From Haladaptatus pallidirubidus (GTDB lineage: Archaea > Halobacteriota > Halobacteria > Halobacteriales > Haladaptataceae): a DNA stretch of 64,000 nt. Positions 14,739-23,898 of the stretch are shown here, piece after piece. The DNA lies in contig NZ_CP085301.1 of assembly GCF_020700235.1 (NCBI RefSeq), positions 1,736,001 through 1,800,000 on the forward strand, read 5' to 3'. The notes beneath the pieces are model-generated. The model was not told the origin of the DNA, did no database searches, and saw only the letters and a program-made list of their open reading frames with translations. The translations under genes were made by a program, and so were the position numbers. The stretch's first letter is position 1, and every line of letters begins with the position of its first letter.

Positions 14739-16073
14739 TCAGCCGTCGGATTGTTCGCCGCCGTAAGCACCCGTTTTCCGCAGTTCGCCGCGTTTTTCGA
14801 GGACGCTCGGGGTTCGGCAGACGCCGCGGGCACCGGTCGCCTGCGGGACGGTACAGTTGTTGCAGTTCTCACAGATTGCCGACCGTTTCGATTCTTCGCT
14901 CCGTTCGCCGAGAATTCGGGCCGGAAGCCGAGGTTCCGCGTAAAACGGACGACCCATCCCCACGGCGTCGCAGTCGCCGCCTCCGAGCAGCCGGTCGATT
15001 TCGTCTCGGTTTCGAATGCCGCCTTCCGCGAGAACCGGTACCGAAACTCGACTCGCGACTCGACTGGTGAACGGACGGTTCCACGCCGAGTCGAAGTCGT
15101 ACTTTTTGGACTGAAACCAGTTGAGGAAAGCCACCATTCCCGCCCGCGTTTTGCTTCCGAACGCGTCAGCGTAACCCTCGCGGAATCGCTCGTCGCGCCA
15201 CGCACAAGCCGGGAACGCACCGCGGACGATGCTCGCGTCCCAGAACACGGAGGCCTGTACGGGAACGAGCGCGTCGAATCCGATCGCCGTCAGTCGATCG
15301 CAGATTCGAACGCCATCGGAAAGCGAAAGGTGCTTTCGGACGAACCGCGGCGCAGTCGTTTCGGCGGGCACCTTCGTCATAATCGGCACGTCCGGGCCGA
15401 CTCGCCTCCGAATCTCGTCGTGGACGAGTTCGAGAAACCGAGTTCGTTCGGCCAGCGACCCGCCGAACTCGTCGGTTCGGCGGTTGTAAAACGGCGAGAG
15501 AAACTGCTGGACGATGCCCATGTTCGCCCCGGCGATGTGGATTCCGTCGTAGCCCGCATCGATGGCGTAGCTGGCACTTCTGCCGAAATCTTCGGCGAGG
15601 TCGTACACCTCCGCCGTGCCGAGGACGTGCGCGTCGTAGGAAAGAAATCCAACGCGGTCGAGCGCCCGAAGCACTGGCGGCGGGCGCGAGACGGCGAGCT
15701 GTCGCAAGTCGGAATTTTCCGCGCGATAGCCCGCGTGCCACGTCTCCATGCTCCGGAGACCGCCGTGTTCCAACTGGACGAAGATTCGACTTCCGCGGTC
15801 GTGAATCGCGTCCGTCAGTCGGGTTAGTTTCGAGACGAACGCCGGGTCGTGAACCCGCGTCATCCCCGGCGCGGCACAGCCACCCTCCCCGCGAACGATG
15901 GTTGCACCCTGACAAATAAGCCCGACTTCCGACTCGGCCGCGGGTGTGAGTTCCCGAATCAGGGCGTCAACCGCGTCCGGACCGTTACCAGCGCATTCGA
16001 GGAGCGGGGCGCGATAGAGTCGATTCGGTAGTTCGACGCCCGCGATTTCGAGTGGATCTTCCAGTTCGGCCAC
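14739..16073 (-). CDS. NADH:flavin oxidoreductase, old yellow enzyme family with Fe-S motif
   Basis: 444 residues from the GTG at 16073. The frame is open further upstream, but that part runs antisense to the SHOCT gene and lacks family resemblance. The TIM-barrel OYE domain starts DPLEIAGVELPNRLYRAPL. The usual FVQLEHGG, DGIHIAGANMGIVQQFLSP, YNRRTDEFGGSLAERTRF and VPVLAEGGI blocks follow. The C-terminus has CENCNNCTVPQATGARGVC, a 4Fe-4S motif as in 2,4-dienoyl-CoA reductases, but the protein ends about 25 residues later. It therefore lacks the second FAD/NAD domain of that subgroup and presumably receives electrons from a partner. Confidence 0.8.
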   Translation of the reverse strand: MAELEDPLEIAGVELPNRLYRAPLLECAGNGPDAVDALIRELTPAAESEVGLICQGATIVRGEGGCAAPGMTRVHDPAFVSKLTRLTDAIHDRGSRIFVQLEHGGLRSMETWHAGYRAENSDLRQLAVSRPPPVLRALDRVGFLSYDAHVLGTAEVYDLAEDFGRSASYAIDAGYDGIHIAGANMGIVQQFLSPFYNRRTDEFGGSLAERTRFLELVHDEIRRRVGPDVPIMTKVPAETTAPRFVRKHLSLSDGVRICDRLTAIGFDALVPVQASVFWDASIVRGAFPACAWRDERFREGYADAFGSKTRAGMVAFLNWFQSKKYDFDSAWNRPFTSRVASRVSVPVLAEGGIRNRDEIDRLLGGGDCDAVGMGRPFYAEPRLPARILGERSEESKRSAICENCNNCTVPQATGARGVCRTPSVLEKRGELRKTGAYGGEQSDG

Positions 16074-16131
16074 GTTGCGTTTGGCTTCGGCGGGTTTCGG
16101 GGTAAAGGTTTGTGGGGAGGTGGCGGCGGGC

Positions 16132-16152
16132 GGGCAGGCCAGCGGCCTGCCC
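16132..16152. repeat. Perfect 9-bp stem hairpin in the upstream region of the OYE gene
   Basis: GGGCAGGCC (16132-16140) and GGCCTGCCC (16144-16152) are perfect inverted repeats around a 3-nt loop. The site lies within the putative leader of the oxidoreductase gene, between its GTG and a symmetrical TATA region near 16196. Confidence 0.7.
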
Positions 16153-16195
16153 ACCCTGTCACTCGCGGTCGTTCGGCACCATAGCAAAGGTGATA

Positions 16196-16204
16196 CTTTA
16201 TAAC
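16196..16204 (+). promoter_or_regulatory. TATA box for the SHOCT-protein gene at 16227
   Basis: CTTTATAAC is centred 27 nt before the ATG at 16227. Read on the other strand (GTTATAAAG) it could also serve the divergent oxidoreductase gene. Confidence 0.6.
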
Positions 16205-16226
16205 TAGTAGCAGTAAACCACCACGC

Positions 16227-16691
16227 ATGAGCGACACGCCCCGTGAACGCCTCTACGAAAAAGCGACGGAAATCACGTCCACGGTGGTCACGGGATTCTG
16301 GCTCGTGGCTCTCATCACCGGGCAAGACTGGTGGCTCGCGGCCATGCTCCTCGGCTACATGGTCATCGTTCCGGTGGTCGCCCTCCTGTTCGAGGACGAG
16401 AAAGCGGACGAAAGCTGGTGGGACGCGATGTGGAACGACGACTGGTGGGACGACATGTGGGACTGGTCGGGCGGGAGTGGAAAATCGACGAAGTCCGAAG
16501 ATTCCGCGGAAGCGACCGAACCGAACAACAGAGACGCCCTCGAAACGCTTAGAAACCGATACGCCCACGGTGAACTCACGGACGACCAGTTCGAGCGCAA
16601 ACTGGAACGGCTCATGGAAACCGAAACGATAGAGGACGTGGAAGACCGGTTTCGTGCGGAGGAACGCGAACGCCTTCGGGAGCGAGAATAG
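16227..16691 (+). CDS. Membrane protein with SHOCT domain and tryptophan-rich loop
   Basis: 154 residues. Two hydrophobic helices at about residues 17-32 and 36-54 are followed by a loop rich in Trp and Asp (SWWDAMWNDDWWDDMWDW, about 63-80). A Ser/Glu-rich linker and a C-terminal SHOCT motif (DALETLRNRYAHGELTDDQF) with a charged helical tail complete it. SHOCT is a short oligomerisation module found at protein ends. The leaderless promoter supports the start. The biological role is unknown. Confidence 0.8.
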   Translation: MSDTPRERLYEKATEITSTVVTGFWLVALITGQDWWLAAMLLGYMVIVPVVALLFEDEKADESWWDAMWNDDWWDDMWDWSGGSGKSTKSEDSAEATEPNNRDALETLRNRYAHGELTDDQFERKLERLMETETIEDVEDRFRAEERERLRERE

Positions 16692-16722
16692 CCGAAATCC
16701 GATTTGACTACTTTTACCACGT

Positions 16723-18450
16723 CTACTCCCCTTCGGCCCACGAACTCAGCGTCTGCTGAACCGCCGCCTCACCGACTGCCCGCCCGAGAATATCGTACCC
16801 GGCGCGTTCGCTGCGGTCGTTCGCGGAGGCGATGAGGCGCGAGACGATGAATTCGGGTGTCGATTTCCCGACCGTGTCGAATCTCGGCTGGTAGTCCACG
16901 AGCAGTTCAAGGTCGTCGTCTAGCCCCTCTGCGAAGATACCGTCCTTGCGGGCTTGGTCGGGGAGCGGGTTCAAATCCTCCGCGAGGTGGGTGACGAAGA
17001 CGCCGAGCGCCCCGCGGTCTACCGACAGGCTGACGAGTCCGTGCAGGAGGTTGGCCGCGCTTCCGGGCTCCGTAATCGCCTCGAACTCGTCCACGAGCAT
17101 GAGGGTTCGTCCGTCGTTCGTGAGCGGCGGGACGATATTTCGAAGGGTGGATTCTAGCACCCCTGCGTTGAAACTGGCGTGTCTCCGGTGGAAGACGATG
17201 GTGTCCGACATCGAAATCTGTGCGCGCTCGGCGGGCACGGGAAGCCCCATCTGGGCCAGCAGGGCGACCTGACAGAGCGTTTCGAGCAGGGTCGTTTTCC
17301 CGCCGCTGTTCGCGCCGGTGAGGACGGTAACCCGATCGCCTTTCGGCGGCCCGGCGACGCCGTGCTCACCGATTCCGTAGGTGACAGGTTGAACGTCTCC
17401 GGTCCCGGTGACGAGAAACAGGTTTCGCGCGTCTTCGACCGCGAATCCCTCGTCCACGAACTCGGGTCGCGTGAGGGAAAATTCGTCCGCGAACCTGGCG
17501 AGCGAGAGCGAGACAGCGAGGTCGTTGACAGCGGAAACCGCGGCGTCGATGGAGTCGCGGGCGTCCTCGATTCTGGTTTCGAGTTCCGCCACGACCGTCG
17601 ATTCGCGTTGCTCGACGACGGTTCGCTGTTTGGCGACGAGTTCGCGGAGCGACCCGCCGACGAAGTCGGTGGCGTCGCTTGCCTCCCCGACGGTCGCATC
17701 GCGGATTCGCTGCGGATCAATGTCGGTTTCGTGAGCGACGTGTTCGACGTAGCTTTCCCGGAACTCGTCCGGATTTCGTACGTTTCCTGACTGTACCGCT
17801 TCGAGAACGTCTATCGCCCCGCTTTCGAGTCGTTCGACCGCCGTCAACGCTTTGCGGCGGCGGTCGAGTTCGTCGTCCGCACTCTCGGCAACCCGGCCGC
17901 CGTCGAGTTTGCCGACCGCACCGACCGCGGCGTTGAGCGCGTCGGAGTCGATGTCCGCGACGGGGGCGAACGCCCCCTCGGTCGTTCCGGTCGTCTGCAG
18001 TGCGAGGGCTGTCTCGACGGCAGTTCGTTCGCTTCCGTCGTACTGTTCGAACGCGGCGAGAACCGATTCGCGCTCGACGTCGGAGAGGTCGTCCCACGAC
18101 GTGACGGCGTCCATCACCGAATCGAGTCGGTCAGCCGCTTCTTCGGGGGAACGAACCGGTGTCATGACACGAATCCGGTCGCCAGCGTCGGGGGTCACCG
18201 CGTAGTCGCTGGCGAGGTCGAGAAGCGATTTGTACACCGACCGGGTGTCCCGGGTCGCCAGCACGGCCATCCCCTCGCCGCCGTTGGCCTGTCGAAGTAT
18301 CCGAGTCGCCCGACCTCTCGACAGCCCCGCATTCGACAGAACGCGGACGTTACTCGCTTCGATGGCCTGAATCGCCCGTTCGACCCCGAGTTCGGTTTCT
18401 AGCAGGTCGCTCGTCTTCGGTCCCACGCCCCAGTAATCCTCCAACCTCAT
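16723..18450 (-). CDS. MutS-related ATPase (haloarchaeal MutS-like, not canonical MutS1)
   Basis: 575 residues from the ATG at 18450. The N-terminus has a helix-hairpin-helix-like segment (YWGVGPKTSDLLETELGVER, NAGLSRGRATRIL). A long helical lever region follows. The C-terminal MutS ATPase domain has Walker A GANSGGKTTLLE, Walker B TLMLVDEFEAITEPG and the FVTHLAEDL switch region. The N-terminal mismatch-recognition domain of MutS1 is absent, and no Smr nuclease is seen at the end. This points to a MutS2/MutS5-like role on branched or recombination intermediates. It is divergent from the Bat-type regulator gene at 18530. Confidence 0.83.
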   Translation of the reverse strand: MRLEDYWGVGPKTSDLLETELGVERAIQAIEASNVRVLSNAGLSRGRATRILRQANGGEGMAVLATRDTRSVYKSLLDLASDYAVTPDAGDRIRVMTPVRSPEEAADRLDSVMDAVTSWDDLSDVERESVLAAFEQYDGSERTAVETALALQTTGTTEGAFAPVADIDSDALNAAVGAVGKLDGGRVAESADDELDRRRKALTAVERLESGAIDVLEAVQSGNVRNPDEFRESYVEHVAHETDIDPQRIRDATVGEASDATDFVGGSLRELVAKQRTVVEQRESTVVAELETRIEDARDSIDAAVSAVNDLAVSLSLARFADEFSLTRPEFVDEGFAVEDARNLFLVTGTGDVQPVTYGIGEHGVAGPPKGDRVTVLTGANSGGKTTLLETLCQVALLAQMGLPVPAERAQISMSDTIVFHRRHASFNAGVLESTLRNIVPPLTNDGRTLMLVDEFEAITEPGSAANLLHGLVSLSVDRGALGVFVTHLAEDLNPLPDQARKDGIFAEGLDDDLELLVDYQPRFDTVGKSTPEFIVSRLIASANDRSERAGYDILGRAVGEAAVQQTLSSWAEGE

Positions 18451-18498
18451 ACCTGTCGGCTGACACCCGTCGGTATTAACGATTCCCGTTCGACCGAA

Positions 18499-18507
18499 AG
18501 ATAAAGA
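18499..18507 (+). promoter_or_regulatory. TATA box for the sensor-regulator gene at 18530
   Basis: AGATAAAGA is centred 27 nt before the ATG at 18530, consistent with leaderless expression. Confidence 0.45.
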
Positions 18508-18529
18508 CGGTGAGTCGAATAATAATATT

Positions 18530-21316
18530 ATGCCCTCTAGGTCAGAATACAAATTGGAAGCGCGAATCCTTCATATCGGCGATAGCCACGTCGAGATAGG
18601 GAATTCGGGAGATGTCGAACGAGCGACAGGGGAACGGGAAATCGTCGACAACCTCGGAACGGTCGGTTGTATTCTCTGTGAACACGCACCGCCCGACTAC
18701 GATGCGCGGTCGTCTCTCGAAACGGTTCGTAAACACGATTCGAACCTCCCAGTTCTCGTCCTCACTGACGACGAAACCGTTATCGCTGACGTTCTCGCGG
18801 GGGATGCGACCGACTGCGTTCGGCCCGACAGACCGGAGCTGTTGACCCACCGAATCGAGCGCACAATCGAGCAATATCGGGATCAACACGCGCGGTCGCG
18901 GACGGAGGCGCTACTCGCAGGGATGCCGGACGCTATCGTCAGGATATGCGAGGATGGCATCATCAAGTGCGCCAACGACGGCGTCGAGCGTATTTTCGGC
19001 TACGCACCGGACGACCTCGTCGGATCCCCGTTGACGGAACTGATACCGAAGCGACTGCAATCGACATACCGGAAATCGCTCGCTCGATACGTCGAAACTG
19101 GCGAACGACAGGTCGATTGGGAGTACGTCGAGACAACCGCCCAACATCGAAACGGGGGCGAAATTCCGGTCGCACTGTCGTTCCGCGAGGGAGAGTACGA
19201 CGGTGAGCGAGCGATTACCGGAATCATCCGCGATATCTCGAAGCGAAAACGGGTCGAAGCGAAACTCGAACAGTCGCGCGAGCGCTATCGAAAAGTGATA
19301 GAGACGAGTCCGGAGGCGCTTCTCGTCGCCGACACGGAAACGGGCACCATCGTCGAAGCGAATCCGGCCGCCGAAACCCTCCTCGGACGCCCGCGGGACG
19401 AAATCGTGGGGATGCACCACTCGGAGATTCACCCCGCCGAACGTCGCGCGTTCTATCGACATATCTTCGACCAACACGCGGAACGCGGCGGCGTCACGAA
19501 AGATGCGACCGGCGTCAAAATCGCCCGACCGGACGGAACGGAGATTCCGGTGGAAGTCAGTTCGAACGTAGCGGAGTTCGGCGACCAGCAGGTGCTCCAC
19601 GCCATTTTTAAGGACGTATCGGAGCGAAACGAGCGCGAGCGAAACCTCGATAGGCTTCGCTCGGCGACGCGCGACCTGATGCGGGCGGAAACGAAAGAAG
19701 AAATCTGCGAGATAGCGGTGTCGGCGGCGAGCGAATTACTCGACCTCTCGCTCTGTGGCATCTATCTCGTAGACCCCGAGGAGTGCGTCCTTCGGCCCGC
19801 CGTCGTGACGGAGCAAACGGAGGAGATACCGGACGAAATACCCGAATTCGAGGCCGAACGCGCGCTGGCGTGGTCGGTGTTCGAATCCGGCGAAGCAACC
19901 GTCTTCGAAGACCTGAAAGACGAGCCACGGGGATACAACCCGGAAACGCCAGTCGAAACGGAACTCATACTGCCGCTGGCCGACCACGGTGTTTTCTTAG
20001 CCGGGTCGGTGTTCGAAACCGAACTCGACGAGCACGTCCACGATTTAGCGGAAATCCTGGCGGCCAACGTGCAATCGGCACTCGACCGGGCCGAGCGCGA
20101 AGAGACGCTCTCAAAGCACCGCGAGGAGTTAGAAGAACTCAACCGCATCAACGCGGTTATCCGCGACGTTGACCGAACGCTGGTGCAAGCGACGAATCGA
20201 GGAGAGATAGAATCCGCGGTCGCGGAACGGTTAGTGACGGTGGAACCGTATCAGTTCACGTGGGTCGGCGAGTACGACGCCAACTCGAAAAGCGTTCATC
20301 CGGTCGCACACGCCGGGGACGAGGATGGAAAGCGCTACCTCGAATCGGTTATCAGACCGGACGACGAGGGTCGCGGACCGGCGACGAAGGCTTTAGAAAC
20401 GAGAAGCGTCGTCGTCATTGCGGACACCGCCACCGACCCGACGTTCGAATCGTGGCGGGAGGCGTCACTCGATAAGGGTTTTCGGTCGCTCGCTGCCATC
20501 CCGATTCGGTACGACGAGACCTGTTACGGCGTTCTCGTCGTTCACGCGAATCGAACCGGCGCGTTCGATTCGCGTGAACGGGCGGTGCTGGCCGAACTCG
20601 GCGAAACCATCGGACTCGCGATTGCCGGAATCGAGAGTCGAAAGGCGCTCGTCTCGGACTGCGTGGTCGAGGTGGAAATCGAATCGAAGGACGCGGACAA
20701 TCTCTTCGTCCAACTACCGCAGGAGGTCGGATGTGAGCTCGGCCTGCTCGGAACCACACTCACGTCGGACGGCTCGCTCCTTTGCTTCGTAACCGTGTCG
20801 GATGCGCAATCCTCGGACGTTCTCGACTGGGTGTCCGAGTTTGAGCAAATAGCGGACAGTCGAATTCTCCACGAAACCGAAATGGAGTGCGTCATCGAAC
20901 TCCGGTACGAAAGAGCGCCGTTCGTCACGGCGCTGGCGGATAGGGGGGCGACGATTGCGAGCGCGGAAGCAGACGAGGACGGCGGGCGGGCGGTCGTCGA
21001 ACTCCCGACGACCGCGAACGTTCGGGGGACGGTCGAAACCATTCGGGAGATGTATCCGGACGTGCGCGTCGTCGCACAGCGCGAACGGGAAAAGCCCGAA
21101 CCGACCGTGACGGAGTTCCGAACGACGTTGGACGAATCGCTGACCGACTGTCAGTGGGCGGCGTTGGAGACCGCCTATCTCGCCGGGTTTTTCGAATGGC
21201 CGCGAAACAGCACGGGCGAAGACGTGGCGGCGTCACTGGGGGTGTCACCGCCGACGTTTCACCAACATCTGCGACGTGCGCAGTCGAAACTGCTCGGAAC
21301 GTTCTTCGATCGGTGA
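18530..21316 (+). CDS. Multi-sensor bacterio-opsin-activator-type regulator (PAS-PAS-GAF-GAF-HTH_10)
   Basis: 928 residues. A degenerate receiver-like region (about 1-110) lacks an obvious phospho-Asp site. Two PAS domains follow (about 125-235 and 250-365, with PDAIVRICEDGIIKCAND and PEALLVADTETGTIVEANPAA), then two GAF domains (about 375-510 and 530-670). A Bat-type domain (about 680-850) comes next, and finally the HTH_10 motif LTDCQWAALETAYLAGFFEW plus EDVAASLGVSPPTFHQHLRRAQSKL. Such proteins read small ligands, light or redox and bind DNA directly without a kinase. It is divergent from the MutS-like gene; its regulon is unknown. Confidence 0.88.
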   Translation: MPSRSEYKLEARILHIGDSHVEIGNSGDVERATGEREIVDNLGTVGCILCEHAPPDYDARSSLETVRKHDSNLPVLVLTDDETVIADVLAGDATDCVRPDRPELLTHRIERTIEQYRDQHARSRTEALLAGMPDAIVRICEDGIIKCANDGVERIFGYAPDDLVGSPLTELIPKRLQSTYRKSLARYVETGERQVDWEYVETTAQHRNGGEIPVALSFREGEYDGERAITGIIRDISKRKRVEAKLEQSRERYRKVIETSPEALLVADTETGTIVEANPAAETLLGRPRDEIVGMHHSEIHPAERRAFYRHIFDQHAERGGVTKDATGVKIARPDGTEIPVEVSSNVAEFGDQQVLHAIFKDVSERNERERNLDRLRSATRDLMRAETKEEICEIAVSAASELLDLSLCGIYLVDPEECVLRPAVVTEQTEEIPDEIPEFEAERALAWSVFESGEATVFEDLKDEPRGYNPETPVETELILPLADHGVFLAGSVFETELDEHVHDLAEILAANVQSALDRAEREETLSKHREELEELNRINAVIRDVDRTLVQATNRGEIESAVAERLVTVEPYQFTWVGEYDANSKSVHPVAHAGDEDGKRYLESVIRPDDEGRGPATKALETRSVVVIADTATDPTFESWREASLDKGFRSLAAIPIRYDETCYGVLVVHANRTGAFDSRERAVLAELGETIGLAIAGIESRKALVSDCVVEVEIESKDADNLFVQLPQEVGCELGLLGTTLTSDGSLLCFVTVSDAQSSDVLDWVSEFEQIADSRILHETEMECVIELRYERAPFVTALADRGATIASAEADEDGGRAVVELPTTANVRGTVETIREMYPDVRVVAQREREKPEPTVTEFRTTLDESLTDCQWAALETAYLAGFFEWPRNSTGEDVAASLGVSPPTFHQHLRRAQSKLLGTFFDR

Positions 21317-21317
21317 A

Positions 21318-21326
21318 GTTTTTATT
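21318..21326 (+). promoter_or_regulatory. TATA box for the DUF389 gene at 21347
   Basis: GTTTTTATT is centred 25 nt before the ATG at 21347, close to the leaderless spacing. Confidence 0.5.
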
Positions 21327-21346
21327 ACCGGGTCGGTTGTTTCGCC

Positions 21347-22624
21347 ATGCGTCTCATTCAGGCCCTCGTTCCGGACGACTGCCGGGACGCTGTTCTCGCC
21401 GTTTTAGACGACGAGCGTATCGATTACGTCCTCACGCGAGAAGAGAGCAACGGCGACAACTCGGCCATCGTCCAGTTTCCGCTTCCGACGCAGGCCGTTG
21501 ACAGGGTTCTCTCCGAGCTTCGAGATGCAGGTCTCTCCGACGATTACACCGTCATCGGAAGCGTGGAAACGGCACAGACGTCGAACATCGAGGAACTAGA
21601 GGACAAGTTCGTCAAGGGTGGCGACGAGGACGACAGCATCGCCACTGACGAAATCCGCACGAAAGCGCTCGGGATGAATCCGAGTCCGGTGACGTACTAT
21701 GCGATGACCGTTCTCTCGGCAATCGTCGCCACCGCCGGACTCCTGCTCGACTCGCCCGCCATCGTGGTCGGGTCGATGGTCATCGCGCCGCAAGTCGGGT
21801 CGGCGATGACATCGAGCGTCGGCCTCGTGCTGAACGACCGCCACATGATTATCGACGGGTTACGCTCGCAGATTCTTGGGCTGGGCGTCGCTATCGTCAG
21901 CGCGACGATTTTCGGATGGGCGTTGAAATCGGCACAGTTCATCCCGCCGTCGCTCAACGTGGTGACGGTGAATCAGATAAGTCAGCGCATTTCACCCGGC
22001 TTTCTATCGGTGGCGGTCGGTTTGTGTGCAGGGGCGGCAGGGGCGCTCGGCCTCGCAACTGCCTTGCCGGTTTCGCTCGTCGGTGTCATGATCGCCGCGG
22101 CGCTCATCCCCGCGGCGGCAGCGGTCGGAATCGGACTCGCGTGGGGGCCGCCAGTTATCGCACTCGGCGCGTTCGTCCTACTGGTCGTGAACACGGTTTC
22201 CATCAACGCCGCAGGCGGTGGCGTGCTGTATATACTCGGCTATCGACCGGTCGAAGGAACGACGATTCGAAAGGCGGCCCCGACCCTCGTTGCCGCCGTC
22301 GTCCTGCTCGCCGCCCTTTCGGGGTCGGGACTGGTGATGACCAAGCAAATGCAGACGGAAAACGCCGTCAACGAGGAGGTTCAGTCCGTACTCGAACAAG
22401 ACCGGTACCAGCAACTTGAACTCGTCAAAATACAGGTCGAATTCGACGACATGGGAGTTCTCGACAACAGTCAGGAGATCACCGTCGTCGTCCGTCGCCC
22501 GACCAACGAACCATATCCGCAGTTGTCCGAACGGTTTGCGAGCGAAATTGCTGGGCGACTCGACGGACAGACGATAGTCGAAGTGGAGTTCACCGAGAGC
22601 CAGCGGTCAACGGTGAGAACGTAA
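21347..22624 (+). CDS. DUF389 (TIGR00341) family integral membrane protein
   Basis: 425 residues. A soluble N-terminal domain of about 75 residues (MRLIQALVPDDCRDAVLAVL) precedes about seven hydrophobic segments from residue 118 on. The DUF389 core is marked by SPAIVVGSMVIAPQVGSAM. A soluble C-terminal domain contains an amphipathic region after KQMQTENAVNEEV. The function of the family is unknown. Its 3' end overlaps the convergent protease-like gene by 35 nt. Confidence 0.88.
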   Translation: MRLIQALVPDDCRDAVLAVLDDERIDYVLTREESNGDNSAIVQFPLPTQAVDRVLSELRDAGLSDDYTVIGSVETAQTSNIEELEDKFVKGGDEDDSIATDEIRTKALGMNPSPVTYYAMTVLSAIVATAGLLLDSPAIVVGSMVIAPQVGSAMTSSVGLVLNDRHMIIDGLRSQILGLGVAIVSATIFGWALKSAQFIPPSLNVVTVNQISQRISPGFLSVAVGLCAGAAGALGLATALPVSLVGVMIAAALIPAAAAVGIGLAWGPPVIALGAFVLLVVNTVSINAAGGGVLYILGYRPVEGTTIRKAAPTLVAAVVLLAALSGSGLVMTKQMQTENAVNEEVQSVLEQDRYQQLELVKIQVEFDDMGVLDNSQEITVVVRRPTNEPYPQLSERFASEIAGRLDGQTIVEVEFTESQRSTVRT

Positions 22625-23735
22625 AACCGTAGTGGTTCGTGATTCGGTAGGCCGACGTTCCCCAGATGTAATCCTCGCCGGGCCACCACGTCCGGGCGTT
22701 GTTGAACCCGCCGACGAGAACGCCAGATTCCGGATTTTCCGGGTCGGTATGGTAGTTGACGCTTCCGCTGTCGCCGTCGGTGAAATCCGACTGTGACCCC
22801 CATTTCAGTTGACCGCGCTTGCACACCTTTCCGTAGGCGCAGGTCAGTCCGTCGATAGCGTGGAGTTGTCCGTCGGAGTGGCCCGACCGAAACGCGACTT
22901 TTTCCAGTTTCTCACCGCGCGCTTTGAGTTCGGCAAGCCCCTCGCGCGTGAACTGTCCGACGACGGTGGACGGTGATGCACCGAAAATCTCGTTCGTCGG
23001 TCGAAATCCGCCCGTGGGATCGATGCGGACGAAATCGTCGAGTTGGTAGCCTCTTCGAACCTCGCCGATCTTCCGCGGATCGCCGTCGCCGTGGACGAAG
23101 AACGGTTCGCCGCTGTGCTGTTCGGCATCGCCGCCGAAAACGTGGTTTGAGGTGGCGAAAAACGGGGACGTTCCGTCGTACATCGCGGGGGCGAGCGTTC
23201 CGGCGGAGTCTCGGGAGCCGCATTTGACACCACCGGGAACTAGTTTCCCACCGAACGAATCCGACCGGTCGTTGCGGGTCGCTCCCGACGGAGTCGATCC
23301 GACGCGGTTCAGTTCGACAGCCACGTCGCCGACGTGCTCCGGAACCGCGCCACCGACCTCGCTTCCGGTTACGTCGACCGAGAGCGCGGCGTTTCGGCCG
23401 CCGAACTCCCCCGGAACGACGGCGCTCCCGACGACGCCCGGTGTTGAAGCCACGTTGAGTCTGCGGTGGGCGTCGAAGGCGGAGCGGAGGTCTTCGAACC
23501 AATCCGCTGAAACCATCGTCGTTCGCGGCTTAAGGTTGTTTTCGTGCGCGTATACGAGCGGAACCTCGTTCCGACCCGCCGCTTTCACGTCGTCCGGCGT
23601 GAGTAGCGTCGCCATCGAACCAAATCCGGCCCCGAGAAGTGTCGAAACGAAGCGTCGTCTGCCCATGGTCCTGAATCGTCCGCCGAACGTCGAGCGCGTC
23701 GCTGGCCGTCGCTCTCTGTCGCCTTGATTTTCCAT
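22590..23735 (-). CDS. Tat-exported trypsin-like serine protease homologue
   Basis: 381 residues from the ATG at 23735, which lies downstream of a TATA-like site near 23776-23785. A second ATG at 23666 starts directly at the Tat signal (MGRRRFVSTLLGAGFGSMA). The mature part resembles chymotrypsin-fold proteins: a SNHVFGG block could give the His, DDFVRID the Asp, and SDFTDGDSGS the nucleophilic Ser with its oxyanion hole. The assignment rests mainly on GDSGS and the His block. It should be secreted or surface-bound. It is monocistronic and convergent with the DUF389 gene. Confidence 0.6.
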   Translation of the reverse strand: MENQGDRERRPATRSTFGGRFRTMGRRRFVSTLLGAGFGSMATLLTPDDVKAAGRNEVPLVYAHENNLKPRTTMVSADWFEDLRSAFDAHRRLNVASTPGVVGSAVVPGEFGGRNAALSVDVTGSEVGGAVPEHVGDVAVELNRVGSTPSGATRNDRSDSFGGKLVPGGVKCGSRDSAGTLAPAMYDGTSPFFATSNHVFGGDAEQHSGEPFFVHGDGDPRKIGEVRRGYQLDDFVRIDPTGGFRPTNEIFGASPSTVVGQFTREGLAELKARGEKLEKVAFRSGHSDGQLHAIDGLTCAYGKVCKRGQLKWGSQSDFTDGDSGSVNYHTDPENPESGVLVGGFNNARTWWPGEDYIWGTSAYRITNHYGFTFSPLTAGSR

Positions 23736-23868
23736 CGTGTCGTCTCCCCATTCTCGGTACGCAGTACGACGGGGGAGTATTTGAAATTCGACCGTCAAGT
23801 TCAGCGGGAGAAACGAAAAATCATCGGGAAAACGCAGAGAGCATTTTAGGCCCGCCGAAAAATGGGAA

Positions 23869-23877
23869 GTTTTACGT
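23869..23877 (+). promoter_or_regulatory. TATA box for the iron-uptake substrate-binding gene
   Basis: GTTTTACGT is centred about 26 nt before the ATG at 23899. The downstream repressor site lies between this box and the start, where bound repressor would block initiation. Confidence 0.55.
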
Positions 23878-23880
23878 ATC

Positions 23881-23896
23881 TTTAGGTAAGCCTAAA
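23881..23896. promoter_or_regulatory. DtxR/Idr-type iron operator
   Basis: TTTAGGTAAGCCTAAA is a perfect 6-bp inverted repeat with a 4-nt spacer, matching the TTAGG-N-CCTAA consensus of haloarchaeal iron-dependent (Idr/SirR, DtxR family) repressors. It ends 2 nt before the ATG at 23899. A further half-site (TTTAGG) is at 23845-23850. Confidence 0.8.
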
Positions 23897-23898
23897 AC

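Noticed and set aside
16074..16568. Long N-terminal extension of the OYE-family gene on the minus strand
   Set aside because: It runs antisense to the SHOCT gene, which has a good promoter, and the extra residues have no family resemblance; the GTG at 16073 fits the domain start.
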